Shown: positions 1-13,600 of the stretch, one piece after another
Position numbering within the stretch: the first letter of the stretch is position 1
Layout of the letters: each line of letters opens with the position of its first letter
Source: Volvox africanus
Lineage: Eukaryota > Chlorophyta > Chlorophyceae > Chlamydomonadales > Volvocaceae
Length of the DNA stretch: 64,000 nt
NCBI GenBank assembly: GCA_030268105.1
Contig: BSDZ01000003.1
Coordinates: forward strand, 1,302,001-1,366,000
Reading direction: 5' to 3'
Translations under genes and position numbers: made by a program
The notes under the pieces: model-generated
Told to the model about the DNA's origin: nothing
Databases searched by the model: none
What the model saw: only the letters and a program-made list of their open reading frames with translations

Positions 1-2661
1 CCCCTCGTTATCAAGTGCGCTGCTATCTGCGTAATCGGCCTGGTTTACCAGCTACGATATTATTTCAGCTGGAAAATCACGGAGGCTTCCTACGTGTTCG
101 CTGGCTTGGATTTCCTGGGCTATGATCCAGCGACAAACGAGCCTCGGTGGTAAGTCATCAGCGTGGATTTAGTGGGCGGCGGAGTTGTGTAATTTATGGG
201 TATGTATGGTGTGCAGAGTTTGGACGCCGTTTGGTTGTGCTCGATAAGAAGGCTGGTAGCGGATGGATATGTGATTCACTACACGCTGCGGCCCCTGACT
301 CCCATTCGATTGCCGCCGGCCTCCAGCCTGAGGGCATCCTGCCGCTGCCCTGTACCACCATATCGTTGTCCTGCAGGGGCAGATGTCGTAACTGCAGTTT
401 CCTCGGTGTTTGGCTGGCGGACAGCGCACGCAACGTGCCCCTCAACTGGAACATCTGCACCGGAAACTTCCTCCGCAGGTAAGTCCTGGGACCGATCGAA
501 GGTGACTGTGGCATCACCCATCCGCGGTGTGCTGGAGTAACGGTTGGTAGGATGCTTGACCATTGGTCGTATAGTTCCTAGGACCCTACCTATTTATTGT
601 GGGTGCTCGGAAAACTCTGAATTGTTGAGACGTAACACATTGTGGTCCCTCAATATTCAAACGTTTGCAAACGCAATGTCTGATATTGTCCGTCCTTGGT
701 TTACCACACATAGATACGTGTACGAGCGAGTGACTCCCCGAAACCGCAAGCCAGGCTTCCAGTCACTCCTATTCACACAACTTGTCAGCGCAGTTTGGCA
801 TGGCCTTTACGCGGGGTACGTCATGTTTTTTGTTGGCACCGCGATTTGGATCTTCTTTTCACAGGTGGGTCGGCCCAGCACCCTTCGCAGGTGCTCTAAT
901 GCTGTCTGCCCCAGTAACGCCAGTAGAGAAGATCTTCGTGGTTGCGACGTGTCGCTTGTTGCACGCCTTCTGCGCATCGGACCTTTCGGTGCTATGCCTT
1001 TATAGCATCGTCATAAATAAGCCTCACCTCGCCGAGGTGCACGGAGCGCGTTGAGATTACATTTTGACGAAGGATGGAGGCATTGCGCACTTTCCGCCTG
1101 TCTGTAGAAAGGCATCCTTGTTAAGTCTGAGACATAAAAAGCCAGGCGTTAGGTCGGCTTAGCCACATGGCGGAGCACCTGGACCCTTGGGGATTCGAAA
1201 GTCAAAAAGAAACCTGGTCGAACATGTTTGGAGGTTTTCACACGGTTATAATAAAATCGTTTATTCTCAGCTACTCGGCAGCCCTTTAGTATAGTGCCTG
1301 GGCATTAGCTGGATTAAGGGGGTCTGGATCTGCTGTTGGTCACGTGGCTGCCGCCCCATTAGAAGCGTTTTTTGACATTGTGTTTCTGGAGCATCGAGTC
1401 ACATGCCTGCCTTCTGTTACTCATGCATTTCATATTGTACATGGGTGAGAGTTCATAACTCTACAGATAGGTCCTAGATTTGCGCATACTCCCATCATTC
1501 TGATTACCTTGATGACCAGAGCTTCATATGCGGGCCTCCATAGCTACGTATGCGGACCAACAGGCTGACTTAAACACAAGAGCCTTAGCTCACAAATTGC
1601 TCGTTCGTCGCATTTCAATCCCGTGATCAGACTGGTTATTACGATGGCCAGCCACATCACAGGCCTTTGTGTTGAACCAGCAAGGGTGCCCTCCCTTGAA
1701 TACAAACATGAACCCTTCGACAATTCTAACCAGTGTCCTTCGGTCATGTACCTGACCTTGCACAAGTCCATGTCAGCTGTGGTGTATAATAGTGTGGTGT
1801 TTATAAAAGGTGGGATTAGCTTTGGGTCCATCAGACCACGCTTCTGCTCGCACATGCTGAATCTCGATTTTGACTTATGGCTTGAAGGCACAGCATCAGC
1901 CATGACACCTGAGGCGGGGCCCGAGTATAGAGATAGCTGGTAGTTGTCGCATTTGAGCTATTACAAATATGTGTGCCCACAATTGCTCTTGCACACACGC
2001 GCTGTATGGCGCCAATTCATGAAGTAGCCAAAATATTAGTTGTCTTTGGGGTTTGCCATTCATGCATGTACGCAGATTTTGTATAAGACGGAGGCGTACA
2101 TGCCAGAAGCTTTCCAAGAGAGCCTGATATACCGCGGGATAAAAATCATCTGGACTACGTTCGTGCTCAATTACATGGCATGCGCTTTCCAGGTGGGCAG
2201 TCTGGGCGTGAGGCTGGACGAGAGGTCTCGCTGGCTTGTTGTGTGTGGGATAGGGGGGGTACAGCTTCACCCGTGGCCACTAACCTGGCAGTCCCTACCT
2301 TCCCCGGTATTTCGGGGCACCCTCATCCGGTCTCCCATGCCGACTCCTCCGAACGCTTGTTGTGTCTTGTTACAACGCGGTTTCATGTCTTCTGACTTTT
2401 CCTTGGTCAGGAAACCCTGTCTTCGTTTGCGTCCGCTAATTTCCTGTCTTTTCAAACGAATATACGCAGCTTTTGGATTACAAGGCCAGTATGGAGGCGT
2501 ACGCATCTGTTCACTACTTCCCCTTCATCCTCATGCTAATTGTTGATGTGCTGGGCTCGTTTATCAAGCCAAAACGTCGGCACAAGCCTCCCACGGGACC
2601 TGGAGGGGCAACAGCTGTTGGGACGAACGGCGAGTTAAGCAGAGGCGGCAAAACTGAGTGA
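1..2661 (+). CDS. MBOAT-family lysophospholipid acyltransferase, 3' part (5' end outside window)
   Basis: Membrane-bound O-acyltransferase that moves an acyl chain from acyl-CoA to a lysophospholipid in the ER (the Lands-cycle role known for the family). Exons: 1-149, 377-478, 714-864, 2076-2192, 2470-2661; every join is GT..AG and the phases agree, giving 236 residues here. The first exon carries QLRYYFSWKITEA, typical of plant and animal LPCAT/LPEAT MBOATs. Exon 2 has the VPLNWNI segment. Exon 3 has SAVWHGLYAGY, whose His is the conserved MBOAT active-site residue. Hydrophobic membrane segments follow the His and recur in exons 4 and 5. The C-terminus is basic (KPKRRHK) and polar. The gene is cut by the window start, so the N-terminal membrane region is missing. 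Family is secure; substrate preference cannot be read from the sequence. Confidence 0.9.
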
Positions 2662-2687
2662 GATAGGCAGCCTAATGGAACTACGGC

Positions 2688-2692
2688 TGTAA
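2688..2692 (+). promoter_or_regulatory. TGTAA poly(A) signal of the MBOAT gene
   Basis: TGTAA lies 27 bases after the MBOAT stop codon. This pentamer is the known polyadenylation signal of volvocine algae; its use here is inferred from position. Confidence 0.5.
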
Positions 2693-5600
2693 TCACTGAG
2701 CGGGTGGTCGCTGTAGGGTGTTTGAAGCTGAGTGATATTCGATTCCAGCAGAAAATCCCCCAGTGTGCGCAATATAACGGTGAGGACACGAGGCGTAATG
2801 TGGGCTATTACTTGGTTGTGCTCCTTGGTATTCGTGAACGGTATGATCGCTCATGCAAGAAGTGGTGATAGTGGCAGTCTGGGAGAGCAGAGATGGCATT
2901 TCGAAGTTGGCATTTGACAGTTGAGCACAGATGGTTGTATTAAAAAAAGTTATTTAGCAAAAGAGGCGAAAAGGGAAATGTTCTAGAAGGACACGCGCCA
3001 TCCCTCAGTGAAGCCTTTCCTACCTAGCTACAGCAAGACCCCATGGGCCGATCGACATCGAATTCTGTGAAGCGATGAAAGCCGTCACTGCACATGTCCA
3101 TGATGAAATCATTTCATACAACGTTGTATCTTAGGATTCCTTGCTGTCCCATAGTCAATGGTGTACTTGATTCATCTGTACTAGTTACCATGCGTGTTTA
3201 TGGGGGCGCAAGTGCTAAAACGATTCTACGGTAAATCTTAGAGAACAGACACAGCAGAGCAAACCTAATAATTTCTGCCCGTCCGTTCACCTCTGGAAGG
3301 GCTCACTCCCAGAGCGGAAGGGCCGATGGTCGCATGTATTATGTCTGGGCGCCACTTGAAGAAAGGCACATGGGAGCATAGTCCAGTGTCATAGTCACTC
3401 CAGAGTTGCAAGGCCTCTGATTGATGTGTTCACTCATGCATTGTGACTGAAATAGTTGCTGTTATTAGAGAGCTCGGCATGAATGCTACCGGATGATGGC
3501 AGCAGTTGGCGTGATGTATCCCCCCCGCAAGTTTCTTAACGGGTTTTAGGGGTTAAACACATTCCTCCTGCATGCCGCCGCTGTGATGTGAGCAGGCTCC
3601 TTGGTAGATATCATTAGGATGCTGAATCGGTGGAGCAGGTTAGGGAAGAAGTGCAGCTAGCTAGCTACTAGAAGTGCAGGCGGTTTTGCGTGATTAGTAG
3701 TCCGAGACTGGGTGCAGCTGGTCTACCCACGAAAGAGAAGTCGAATAACATAGTGTCACCCATTACCAGGATCTGTATAAGGTTGATCGTAGTGGATGCG
3801 GCATCCCCGGTAGGACGGTTAGCTGATTGTCATGGGTGTCTACTCGATCAGGGGTAGATGGTAGTCGTAACCTGCACTTACGGTGATCTTAGCTTTATTT
3901 TCGGTCGCTTTGGTATTGGATACGGAGCTCAAGTACGGATATTATGAGACCACCATCCTTCGTGCTGCAATGTAACAGTTTCGTCTGGAGGCATCTAGAA
4001 GCTACCTAGACTACGGTTGGTTTCGGGTGTGGCTCATTATCGGGCGGGACAATTCAGGAGCTCTTCATGATTATATTGCCGATATTCCGGGATAGTATCA
4101 AGTCACTTCTAACATACAATTACTGGAGTTGCGATTAGTCGCGATAGTGACTGTGGACGAAATTCTGTTTCGCCTTCCACCTTCTAGTTCTGTCTCTCAA
4201 CTAACTCGTGTCCATCACTACCACGGTTCTTTGGGTGTTTTCTTTATTCATGTCGCTTATCCCCCTTGTCAATCACAAAACACATCAGTTATAGAATAGT
4301 GGGGAGTAGCCAGTAGCGCATGTCTATCTACCACGCCGCAGCGCGAAGGAAGGAACAATTCCTTTTGCTATCTCTTTCGTAAACATGATATACCTCATAA
4401 CGATCAATTGTTTTTATTTGTGACAAATGTTACAGATTGTCACCCAGCCTAAGCCAACCGATATTGCTGTCGTGACAGTGGAGTGACCGTTGCTGCCAGT
4501 CATATATTCATTACAATTGAATTGTGACAAGATTCTGAAGCAGTTATCATCATGAGAGGCATTTTCATGCGCTTTGTTGTTGAACGTCCACTGCAAGCAA
4601 ATGAGCGCTGGTAAAAAAGTCACGTTTTGGCGATTCCGCAACACATCCTTACATTTTGCAGTACTACGCTCATCTCCCCCCTCCCACACAACGCTAACTT
4701 TGCAGTGCGAGATCATCCACCCGGGGTCCGCTAAGCCTCCATTAAGACAGCTGTCAGCGGTGGGATCAACCAGGCCAGGACGTTTGCTCCGATTTCACCA
4801 ATGTCACAATGTGTGAGGAATCACGGCCAAAGTCATGCAAAGCCATTGTTCTCCATTAAATTGGTAGGCTGCAAGCAAATTATTAGCAAATTCGTTGGTT
4901 TCTTAGTTGCTTTCTTCTCGTTTGTGGATTTCATGCAGCCACAGCACGCCAACAGCTCCAGGGTCCGGGCTTCGAGGACGTCTGGGCTTCAAGAGCGAAC
5001 AGGAATGTTGGAATGCTAGGAATGGGAATGGGTTGGTGGGTTCCATCGTCCGCGGAGAATTTTTACAAGATGCGAATATATGTAAAACCTGCTCTTCGTC
5101 CAATCGATGCAAACTGCAGCACGGCGACCCCAACCCCGAGGATGCGTGGGTGGATGCCGTGTAAACGAGGCCACAGGGTTGCCAGGGAACCAAGGTTCAC
5201 ATGTAAGCCCAAATGTGTGGCCATGGCAACTTCCACATATAAGGCACGCACTTTACTGTCACAATATGTGCATTGTCATGACACAAGTCCTATACGTCAC
5301 GTCATCCCGGGGCATACGAGTTCGTAGACTCACGCACTTCACGTACACAGCAACAAATACACGAGAACGCGCACACAAAATCCGCACAGGAGCGAAGAAC
5401 AGTCGATTTGTCAATCAAAGCGATGGTGCAGACGGGCACGTTCGTCCCCCTTCCACCCCTGACCTTCTTTGGAGACTTGAGACTGGACTGCTCACATATT
5501 TAGAAGCGCACGCCGCTGGGCCAGTCATTGTTCCACTTGCACATCGCCGCAGCCTTCACAAAAACCCCTCCCCCATGAAGATGCCTACAAGTAGGCCCAC

Positions 5601-6221
5601 AGCTTGGAAAGTGAAAGTCCCTCACGCACATTTAAACGGCAGCAGGCAGACATTTAAGACAGAAACGACCACATATGGTGTGCATAGGAATTGGCTTTCC
5701 GCACAGCCGCTGCTGCTTGGCGGATGCGCCGGAAACGAGTCCGTCACGATGCATGCATGTACATCGCCACAACGACTACCAAAGCATCAAGCAGCCGCCC
5801 TTAAGTTTCACGCTAATTTCAACATATAACGTAGCGCACAAAGCGAGCAAGACGTATTGCCATCCCCGAGCAAGAGGACCTAAGAAATTGTCAACAACAC
5901 TTAATAGCGAAGAAATTTCTGACTGCGCTCGCCGCGGCCCAATCATGGCGCGATGGACAGTAGCAAGCAATAGGTAAAGCGGATATCTCATCGCGACGAG
6001 CCTTCCAACATAGCCTCACAACTGGATGTCCAACAGCCAAGCTTGCCATTCACAGAACATTCCCATGACGTTCAAAATGACGTTATAGTTTGTGCGCCAA
6101 AGAAACCATCCCATGCATCGACGTACAGAGCGGCAGCGCAGTCCCCAGTTCGATGGCCCCTCACTTCCCATCCCATGACGCATACTTCAACTCAAGCTTT
6201 CACAAGCTTTCATGTTTCTTC
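2693..6221. other. Intergenic region, no supported gene
   Basis: This lies between the converging MBOAT (+) and CHD-like (-) genes. Open frames here (for example 5107-5829 on +) lack recognisable domains or a splice context. The right-hand part probably holds the 3' UTR of the CHD-like gene: the only TGTAA on the minus strand that I noticed lies near 5065, over 1 kb after the stop, so the 3' end is uncertain. A telomere-like GGGTTTTAGGGG occurs near 3540. Confidence 0.5.
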
Positions 6222-9200
6222 TCAAGATGTAGCATGTGGCACCAACCCAGGAGCCCCTGCCTGGCTCGCATCTACTGCACCCGACTCCTGGCCCGGCTGC
6301 TGGTGCTGCTGCAGCTGCTGATAAAGCGCCGCATGCTGGGCGTAAAGTGATTCCATCCCCGCCTGTCCCTGCGCCGTTACGGCCGCCACTGCCTGGTGAA
6401 CCTGGGCTTGGGCCTGTGCCTGTTGCTGCTGCTGCTGCCATTGGTAGGCCGCAACAAGCGTGGCGGGGTCGCTTCCTGCCGTATATGCTGCAGGATAACC
6501 CGCTGCCGCTGCTGCTGCTGCAACCGCTTGCCCACTGTAAGCAGCCATAGCGGCCATGTGCGCCGCCATCTGGCCACCGTAACCAGCGGTGCCGTAGCCC
6601 TGACCCGCAGCGGCAGCCGCAGCAGCTGCCACAGCTGCGTACGTCGCCTGATCGTATCCATACGGCACACGCGGCTGTGCAGAGTTTATCCCAGGCGCCC
6701 CCGCTATGGCGGCCTGCATGTTTGCGGCGGCATACGCGGCCAGTTGAGCCGCGTATTGGTGCTGTTGATACTGCAGCTGTTGGAGCTGTGACTGCGCGGC
6801 CGCCACAGCCACATCTGTTGGTTTGACTGCCGCTGATGTAGCCCCCTGCACCTGCTGCTGTGGCAGTGCCGGTGCTTGTTGTTGCTGGGATGAGTTCATT
6901 GTGGTCACAGCAGGGCTATTCGCCTGATGTCCCTGCGCAGCCTGAAGGTACTGCTGTTCACACTGCTGGTACTGCACATGCTGCTGTTGCGCATCAAGAT
7001 GCGTGATGGCTGTACCAACATTTGGCAGAGCCTGAGCATCGCTTTGATGTACAAGTAAGGGCGAATGAGCCTCTGCTTGCACTGTAAGTATTGCGGTTTC
7101 TTGCGCCTGCTGCTCCTGCTGCTTGTACGCTGCCTGGTGGTTCACGGACTCCATCGTCGCCGCACCCGTGTGCAGAGGAGCACTCTCTTGCCCCGGCGGT
7201 GAAGCGGGGCCAGCCAAGGTAGCTTGGCTTGCGGCGCCCACGCCGTCGTGCATTAAGCTTGCCGCCGACAGACCCACATGCGACGTTCGATGCCAACCTC
7301 CGCCGGGTGCGTTCGCACCCTCGACACTGCAAACCTCCAGGGCTTGGGGGTCGACCGCGGGTTGCTGCTGCGGTTCCAAAAATGGCTGCTGGTACGACGG
7401 CGAGGCGTGTCTATGCGGCTGAGCGGCACCTTGGAGCTGGTGCTGCCGTTGGATTACCAATTGATGCTGATGGTGGTGGTGGTGCGCCGAATCCACAGAC
7501 ACCAACTGATCGGCGGAAGGTGAAGAGGTCGGTCCAAGGGAATTCTGCTGCCTTGCGGCCAATGCCTGGTCTTGGGGCGCTTGCTCAACTGGCGCCGCCG
7601 CCGCAGCGTCCACGATGACGGAGGTAACCGGTGTTTCTGCCGCTTGATGAGCCAGCACTTGCTCTGATGCAGTCATGAGCCGTGACTCCATCGACGTCAC
7701 TGCCGTGTAGGCGGAGGGATCCATGTCAGATTGCCGATCTGCGTGGGGTTGGGCCGCGAGCCCTACCTGGCCCTGGGCTGCGGCTGTCCGAGCTGCCGCA
7801 ACCGGATCCGGAAGGTCAGGTGAAGAGGCCAAGGAGGCCGCACCCAATACCGCCGCAGGTAGCGGAGGTGACGCCTCTTTCATGGCTGCCGCAGATGCCG
7901 AATTCAACGACGGGTATGTGCGGCTGTCCGTCAACACGGGTTGCGTCTGAGCTCCATTTCCTGTCACCACGGGCGGCGCAATCATATCCGTGTATTGCTT
8001 CTGCAACATGGGCAGCCCCGCGGCGTCAGGATGCGTGATGGACCCTAAGTGGGTCAAAGCATCAGTGCCCATCATTGACACCGTGGTCACAGCTGCCCCT
8101 GTGGTTGGAGCGGCCTGGCCCACCTCAGGCGCTATTCCTGATATTCCCTGCTCAGCTTTTCCCGCCGAGGGCTGTGGGTTGTTGCTCGATTGCTGCTGCT
8201 GCTGCTGCTGCTGGATCCTGAGAGCCAGGGTGGCTAGGGAATCTGAACCGTTCGGCACCAGACTGCATGCAACCACCGTCTGACCCCCATACAGCATGAC
8301 ACCAAGCTGCTGTTGCGGAGGATGCGTCGGTGAACCCGCGTACACCTGTGTTACCGAAGGGCTGCTCGCTCTAGACGCATGTCCTGCACCTCCAGTGGCT
8401 GCAACACTAGGCTGCAGCTGTTGCTGTGGCACCGCCTCATGAGTGGATGCCGCCGCTGCTGCTGCTGCTGCTGCTGCTGCAGGTAAACCACGCGTATTGC
8501 ATGCCTGGTACTGTTGCGTGGCCGGGACCAATAATTGTTGTGCCTGAGCGACAGTTGTTCCCGCCGCTGAGTGGGCCCGAACTGTGGGCGAGACACCCCG
8601 TGCATCGCCTCCGGAGGATACCGCCCTCACTCGCGCACCCTCGCTTGCAGGTGGCGAAGCGCTGTCCATTCGAGGCATGGACCCAGGATGCTGCCACATG
8701 CCTGCAGCAGCTGCCAAAGCCCCCTCAGGCCCGGCAGTTGCAGTGCCGTTACTGTCTTCCTGCGCTGAGTGTGCGGCAGGGGATGACGCAACCGTAGGAG
8801 GTGCTGGTGGCTGTGCCACCGCTGCGGGTGCAGCACGCGGCACGTTGGGCATGCCCGGCGGCGGTGGTCCCTGGGCGCGCTGCATCGCAGTGTGCTGCTG
8901 CGCTAGGAGGTGTTGGTATGATGATACGGTATCAGCCTGTTGATGCAAAGCGTACGATGTCCCCCCAACCACTGCCGTTGTCGCAATTGCGGGATTAATG
9001 GGTGGATTTATGGATGTGTGATGGTGATGCTCCTGCGTGACGCCAATCATGTTCTGCTGTGCTTGCGAGTAACCATGCGGAACCTGCGGGTCTTGCGGTG
9101 TGGCAGTCGGCTGCACTGCAGGCTTAAGCGGTACCGTATTTGTGGCCACGGATGAAGTGACGGACACCATGGTTCCGCTGTGGAACCCGCCAGCTGGCAG

Positions 9201-10619
9201 GGGTGGTCGACTGGCGCTGTTTCCACTGAGGGACCGCCTGGCTGCCGGCTGCTGCTGCAGCAGAGTCGCTCCCGCAGGCAAGCCCGCTGCAGCCACCTGC
9301 AGAGCTCCAGCAGGAATAGCTGTCACAGCCCCGGGACACAGTGCCTTGCTGCTAACCGGTAAAACAGCTGCAGCGGACCCAGAAACCGCGGGCACGATAT
9401 GTTGGCCGTTGGTGGTAGTGGTTGCGGCTGATCCGCCGCCGCTGCTGCCGGGTGTCGACGCACGGTATCCGCTGCCGGATGCAGCTGCCGCGGCCGCCGC
9501 AGCCGCAATAGCTGCAACTGCGACCACGGAGTTGCTGCCCCCCGCAGCTAGTTGTTCCAGGTAAGCTTGAATGGGCCTTCCGCCGGTAAGTGTGGACAAC
9601 TGATTGCGGAGCTGCTCAGGCAGCTGGTCCAGAGAGATGCGGTTAGTGGCGAGCGCCGCCAGCAAGTGCTCTGACTGGGGAGACGATGCCGCAGCCAAGA
9701 GCGCCGCCGCCGCACGAGGGTCCAGCAGCGACTGTGCCTGTGCCTGTTGCTGATGTTGTTGTTGCGGCTGCTGTTGCGGCTGTGAGGACGGAGCGTGAGC
9801 CTGCAGATGCTGCTGAGTTTGCGGAGAGTAGGGTGCTGCAACCTGCGCTGACGCATGGTGTGGCTGCGCGGCTGCAGTTGCCAGCACTACAGCCTCTGGG
9901 ACCAGCTGCTGTTGCTGTTGCGGGCCCAGATGCGATAGCTGCTGCTGGTGCATCAAACCCCCAGGAGTCGGAGTCGGGTTCTGCAACTGCTGCGCAACGC
10001 TTGCTGTGGAGCCTGTTGTTACCCCAGCCGCCGGTGCTGGGGGTGCTGCGTCGGCCATGGCAACGTCTACGCTGCCCGCCATTACAGATGGTTGATTTGT
10101 TGATGACGGCGTTGCTGTCGCCGTCGCTGTTACTGCTGCAGCTGTTGCAGCGATTGCCGACGCCCCGGCGTTGCCGCCAGCAGACGACGTATCCAGGGTG
10201 CCCAGCGGACTCAAGGCCATGAGGCCAGCCATGGCCGCGGCGCTGCCTCCGCCTGTGGCCGCGATGCCCTGCATGGCAGCGGCGAGTGCTGCCAGCGTTG
10301 TCGCCGTGTCGAGTTGCCCCGCCAACGTCCCAGACGCCGTCGTTGCCTTGTCTGAAGACGATGTTGAGGCAGCTGTGGCTGCAATTTGTTGCTGGGAGGC
10401 CTGCTGGGCCTGCTGTGCTGTGCGCTGCAGCTGCTGCGCCATCTCTGTCAGACGTTGCAGTGGCAGCTGCGACTGCAAGTACTCAACATACAGATTCATA
10501 CGCTGCGTAAGATTAGCCTTATGGTGCTGATAGTCGCGGTTGGCAGCATCAATGGCGCCCTGCGCCTTGCTGCGCACCTTCTCCATGAAATCCTGATACT
10601 CCTTCTGGATTTGCTGAAC
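6222..10619 (-). other. Single 4.4-kb exon: Gln/Ala-rich C-terminal tail of the CHD-like protein
   Basis: The exon opens with a coiled-coil-like segment (QQIQKEYQDFMEKVRSKAQ) and then runs 1,465 residues to the stop at 6222-6224 without an intron. Composition is dominated by Gln, Ala, Ser, Thr, Pro and Gly, with repeated QQ and AA runs, including eight consecutive Gln at 8191-8214 and Ala runs near 8460 and 9490. The long open frames on the opposite strand here are compositional shadows. Confidence 0.85.
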
Positions 10620-13600
10620 CTGCATGATTACAGAAAACACCAAAAGATGAGTCATGAAGTAAATCACCAGGAAGGTTATCCGCGGTGCGGGAGTCAGGTG
10701 CAGGGTACCGGCGGTTTATCCTCTCACCTTTAGAGTATGAGAAGTGCGGCAAAAATGCGCCGAAGCGCACGCCTAAGTTGCCCAAAAGTACAGGATGCCC
10801 TCAGTTCGACCGGACCCCCTGGAGTTGGGCGGATATCTGAATATATATATGTTATACATATATAACATATGCTGCAGAAGCCCCAAGTAACTTTCCGAAA
10901 TGCAAGGTCCCCCCTCCGCCCCGGCCCAGGTCCATCTTAACACAGGTGGGCCCCATCCGACAAGGTAGGCTCCACCCACCTTGATGCTATGCGACCTGTC
11001 GAGCACCACCAAATGCTCCTGGCACTCGCGTGTGCTCTTGAGCAGCGTCTTCATGCTCTGGTCGTTCAGCACGCCAGCCATCTGCAGCAGCGGCATCAGG
11101 GTCGCCAACGGCCCCAAGGGAATATTCTCCTGGCTGACCTGAGCATAAACCACCTGCGCCAATGAACGGGATGTACGGGACAGAGGATAGGACTGTCTTG
11201 AACAAGACAAACAACCATGAGACGTGACCCATTCAGGAGTAATCGACGTTGGCATCATGAACAAGTGGGAAGCATCTGCGCGAAAGAAGGCTTCTTCCCT
11301 AAACTGGAGAATGTCACAGGTCTTCGGTGTTAAGGCAAGGCCCGCGGCCACCCGCGGATGGAGAGCCTCATCCAAATGCGTCATGGAGACCATTGCCATT
11401 GCAAATACGAGCACTTACCGGGGATACGTCCGACTGTAAAACAGCCTGCAAACGCATCGCAAATGAGTCCACCTCCGAAACAACCTGCGCCTGCGAGCCG
11501 GTCCCAACTGGTGCCGCGGCGGTAGCACCGCCTCCAGCAGGTTCGCCTTGCCGCATACTACCCGTCGGACCCGTCGCCTCCGCTCCCCTACTTCCAATCC
11601 GGTCGCCAGCGCCAGCGACTGCCGCCATGCTGCCGGTACCACCTCCACCTGCGGTCGCCGACAACAGCGCTGCTGCCTCTTCGGCCGACAGCCCTCCGTC
11701 CGCCGCCAGTTGGGAGCTCCGCACGTGCAGCTCGCGGTAATAGCTGAGACGCGTCAGGATGTGCCAAAATACCTAGGAGCGTAATGAGAGTGAGGTTTAG
11801 GACTGAAGGAGAGGACCAGGCACTGGTTGGATGAATACGAGCACACTTAAGACTGGCCCCTGATATCCTGCTGCGAGTCGATCGCCTGGCGAACGCCAGT
11901 ATACATGGCATTTGCATCAAGATTAACTTGACCCTTACCGCGCACCAGGAATCCAGGTTGATATTTATATATCACCGCCGTCAAACAACAAAAAGGTGCC
12001 TGATTGACATCCCCCCTGCGCTGCCGAGAAGGGAGGACTGGGTACGAAGGGTAAAAGTCTGGCCACATTTCAATGGAACACTGCGTTAAATTTGTAGAAG
12101 CACTGGGCGCCCACCTGGTCCAACGCTGCGAGGTCGTGTCCGTAGCGCTCCCCCAGGCGCCTTAGCCCATAGTCCTCCCCTAGCTGCACCTTGACCAAGT
12201 GCGCCGCCACCGCAATTATCGCCACAAGCGTGTAGTCCTGGAAGTCTGAAGGTGCCTCGTCCTCCTGCCGCATCATCACAAGGATGTCCGCCACCTGCAG
12301 CCGTGTGACCAAGACGGGTCGTCCCCATGGTTCCAGAAAAGGATATCGACGCATGCAACGCACAAATACGGAAGTGCTAGTGGTTGTAGAAACCCCTCGC
12401 AGCGAACGCTTAGAACACTATGCGCATGCTCTGTTCTCCAGTCCATGGTGCAAGCAACCCATCATCCTTCCATCACCTGACTGTCGTTAAGCAAATCACC
12501 TGGCAAGCCATGTCGCTGATGGCCGCTCCTGAGTCCACATGCAGCTCCAGCTCCTGGGCGACTTCCTTGAGCCGCGCATATGACCGCTGTGCAACTGCAT
12601 ACTCCGCAGAGCTCAGGTCGCTGATGGACTTCTTCACGGCCTCCATTCGGGACACCTCCCGCAGCAGCACCTCTCGTACACGGGCCTGCACACCATCGCT
12701 GCCGCCCGCGCCACCTTCATCTGCACCACTTACACCGCCCAGGCCTCGCTTTCGTCTCTTGAACGGCCGTTCGTCCCCTAGGTAGCCAACGGGGCCATTG
12801 CCGCCGCTGCCAGGCATACCGCCGGAGCCAATGCCGTAGCCCATGCCATCATCGAGGTCTTGATCAACTCGGCGGCGCCCGCCCCGCCCCCGGCCGCCCC
12901 GGCCACCACCAGCGAGCAGACCGCGGCCCCGACCCCGACCTCGGCCACGGCCACTTGGTCGGGGGCCGTCATCGTAGCTGTCCTGCAGGCCATACGATCC
13001 GCTTCCCGGGCCACGGCCAGGGCGATAAGTTTCATCGTCCGCCTCATCGTCCTCTTGGGCGAGATCGCCTAGGTCATCACCATCATCTCGACTGTGCGGA
13101 CCGAGGGCGGGTGAACAGAGGCACGGTTCACGGGCGAGACAAAAGGGCAAGTGCGAAGCATGTTCGATATGGTAACGGAATGCTTGGTATCGGACATGGA
13201 ACGGGGCCCGGAGATCCAAATACAATGGCTAAATACGATGCTTCCGGAAATAATCAAACCCACACCCAAACCTTTCCAGCCGTTACAGGCGCTACCTGTC
13301 CACATCCACCACGCTGCTCCGACGGCCGCCCGTGCCCACGTGGTGCGCCTCCTCGTGCGCGTCGTCCTCTTTCCGCATCGCCTCGTAGCAATCTCGCAAC
13401 AATGCCGACCAGTATAACGCATTGCCCGTGCCGCCACTCCCGACACCTGCCCCAGTACCCGAGTCGGAGCGGCCCAGCCCCATGAGTCCGTTGGCGTAGG
13501 CACCCAGGTTGGCGCCGTCAGGTGCATCGGCGATGCCACCGTGCGGGTCATCCTCCGCCATACCCTCCAAGTCATCAGGCAGGTCCTCGTCGGGCTCATC

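Noticed and set aside
5107..5829. 240-codon + strand open frame
   Set aside because: No recognisable domain, atypical composition and no splice partners; it probably lies in the antisense of the CHD-like 3' UTR.
9100..10222. Long + strand open frames opposite the CHD-like tail
   Set aside because: They mirror the Gln/Ala codon repeats of the minus-strand exon (GCN and CAG complements) and have no domain or start context.
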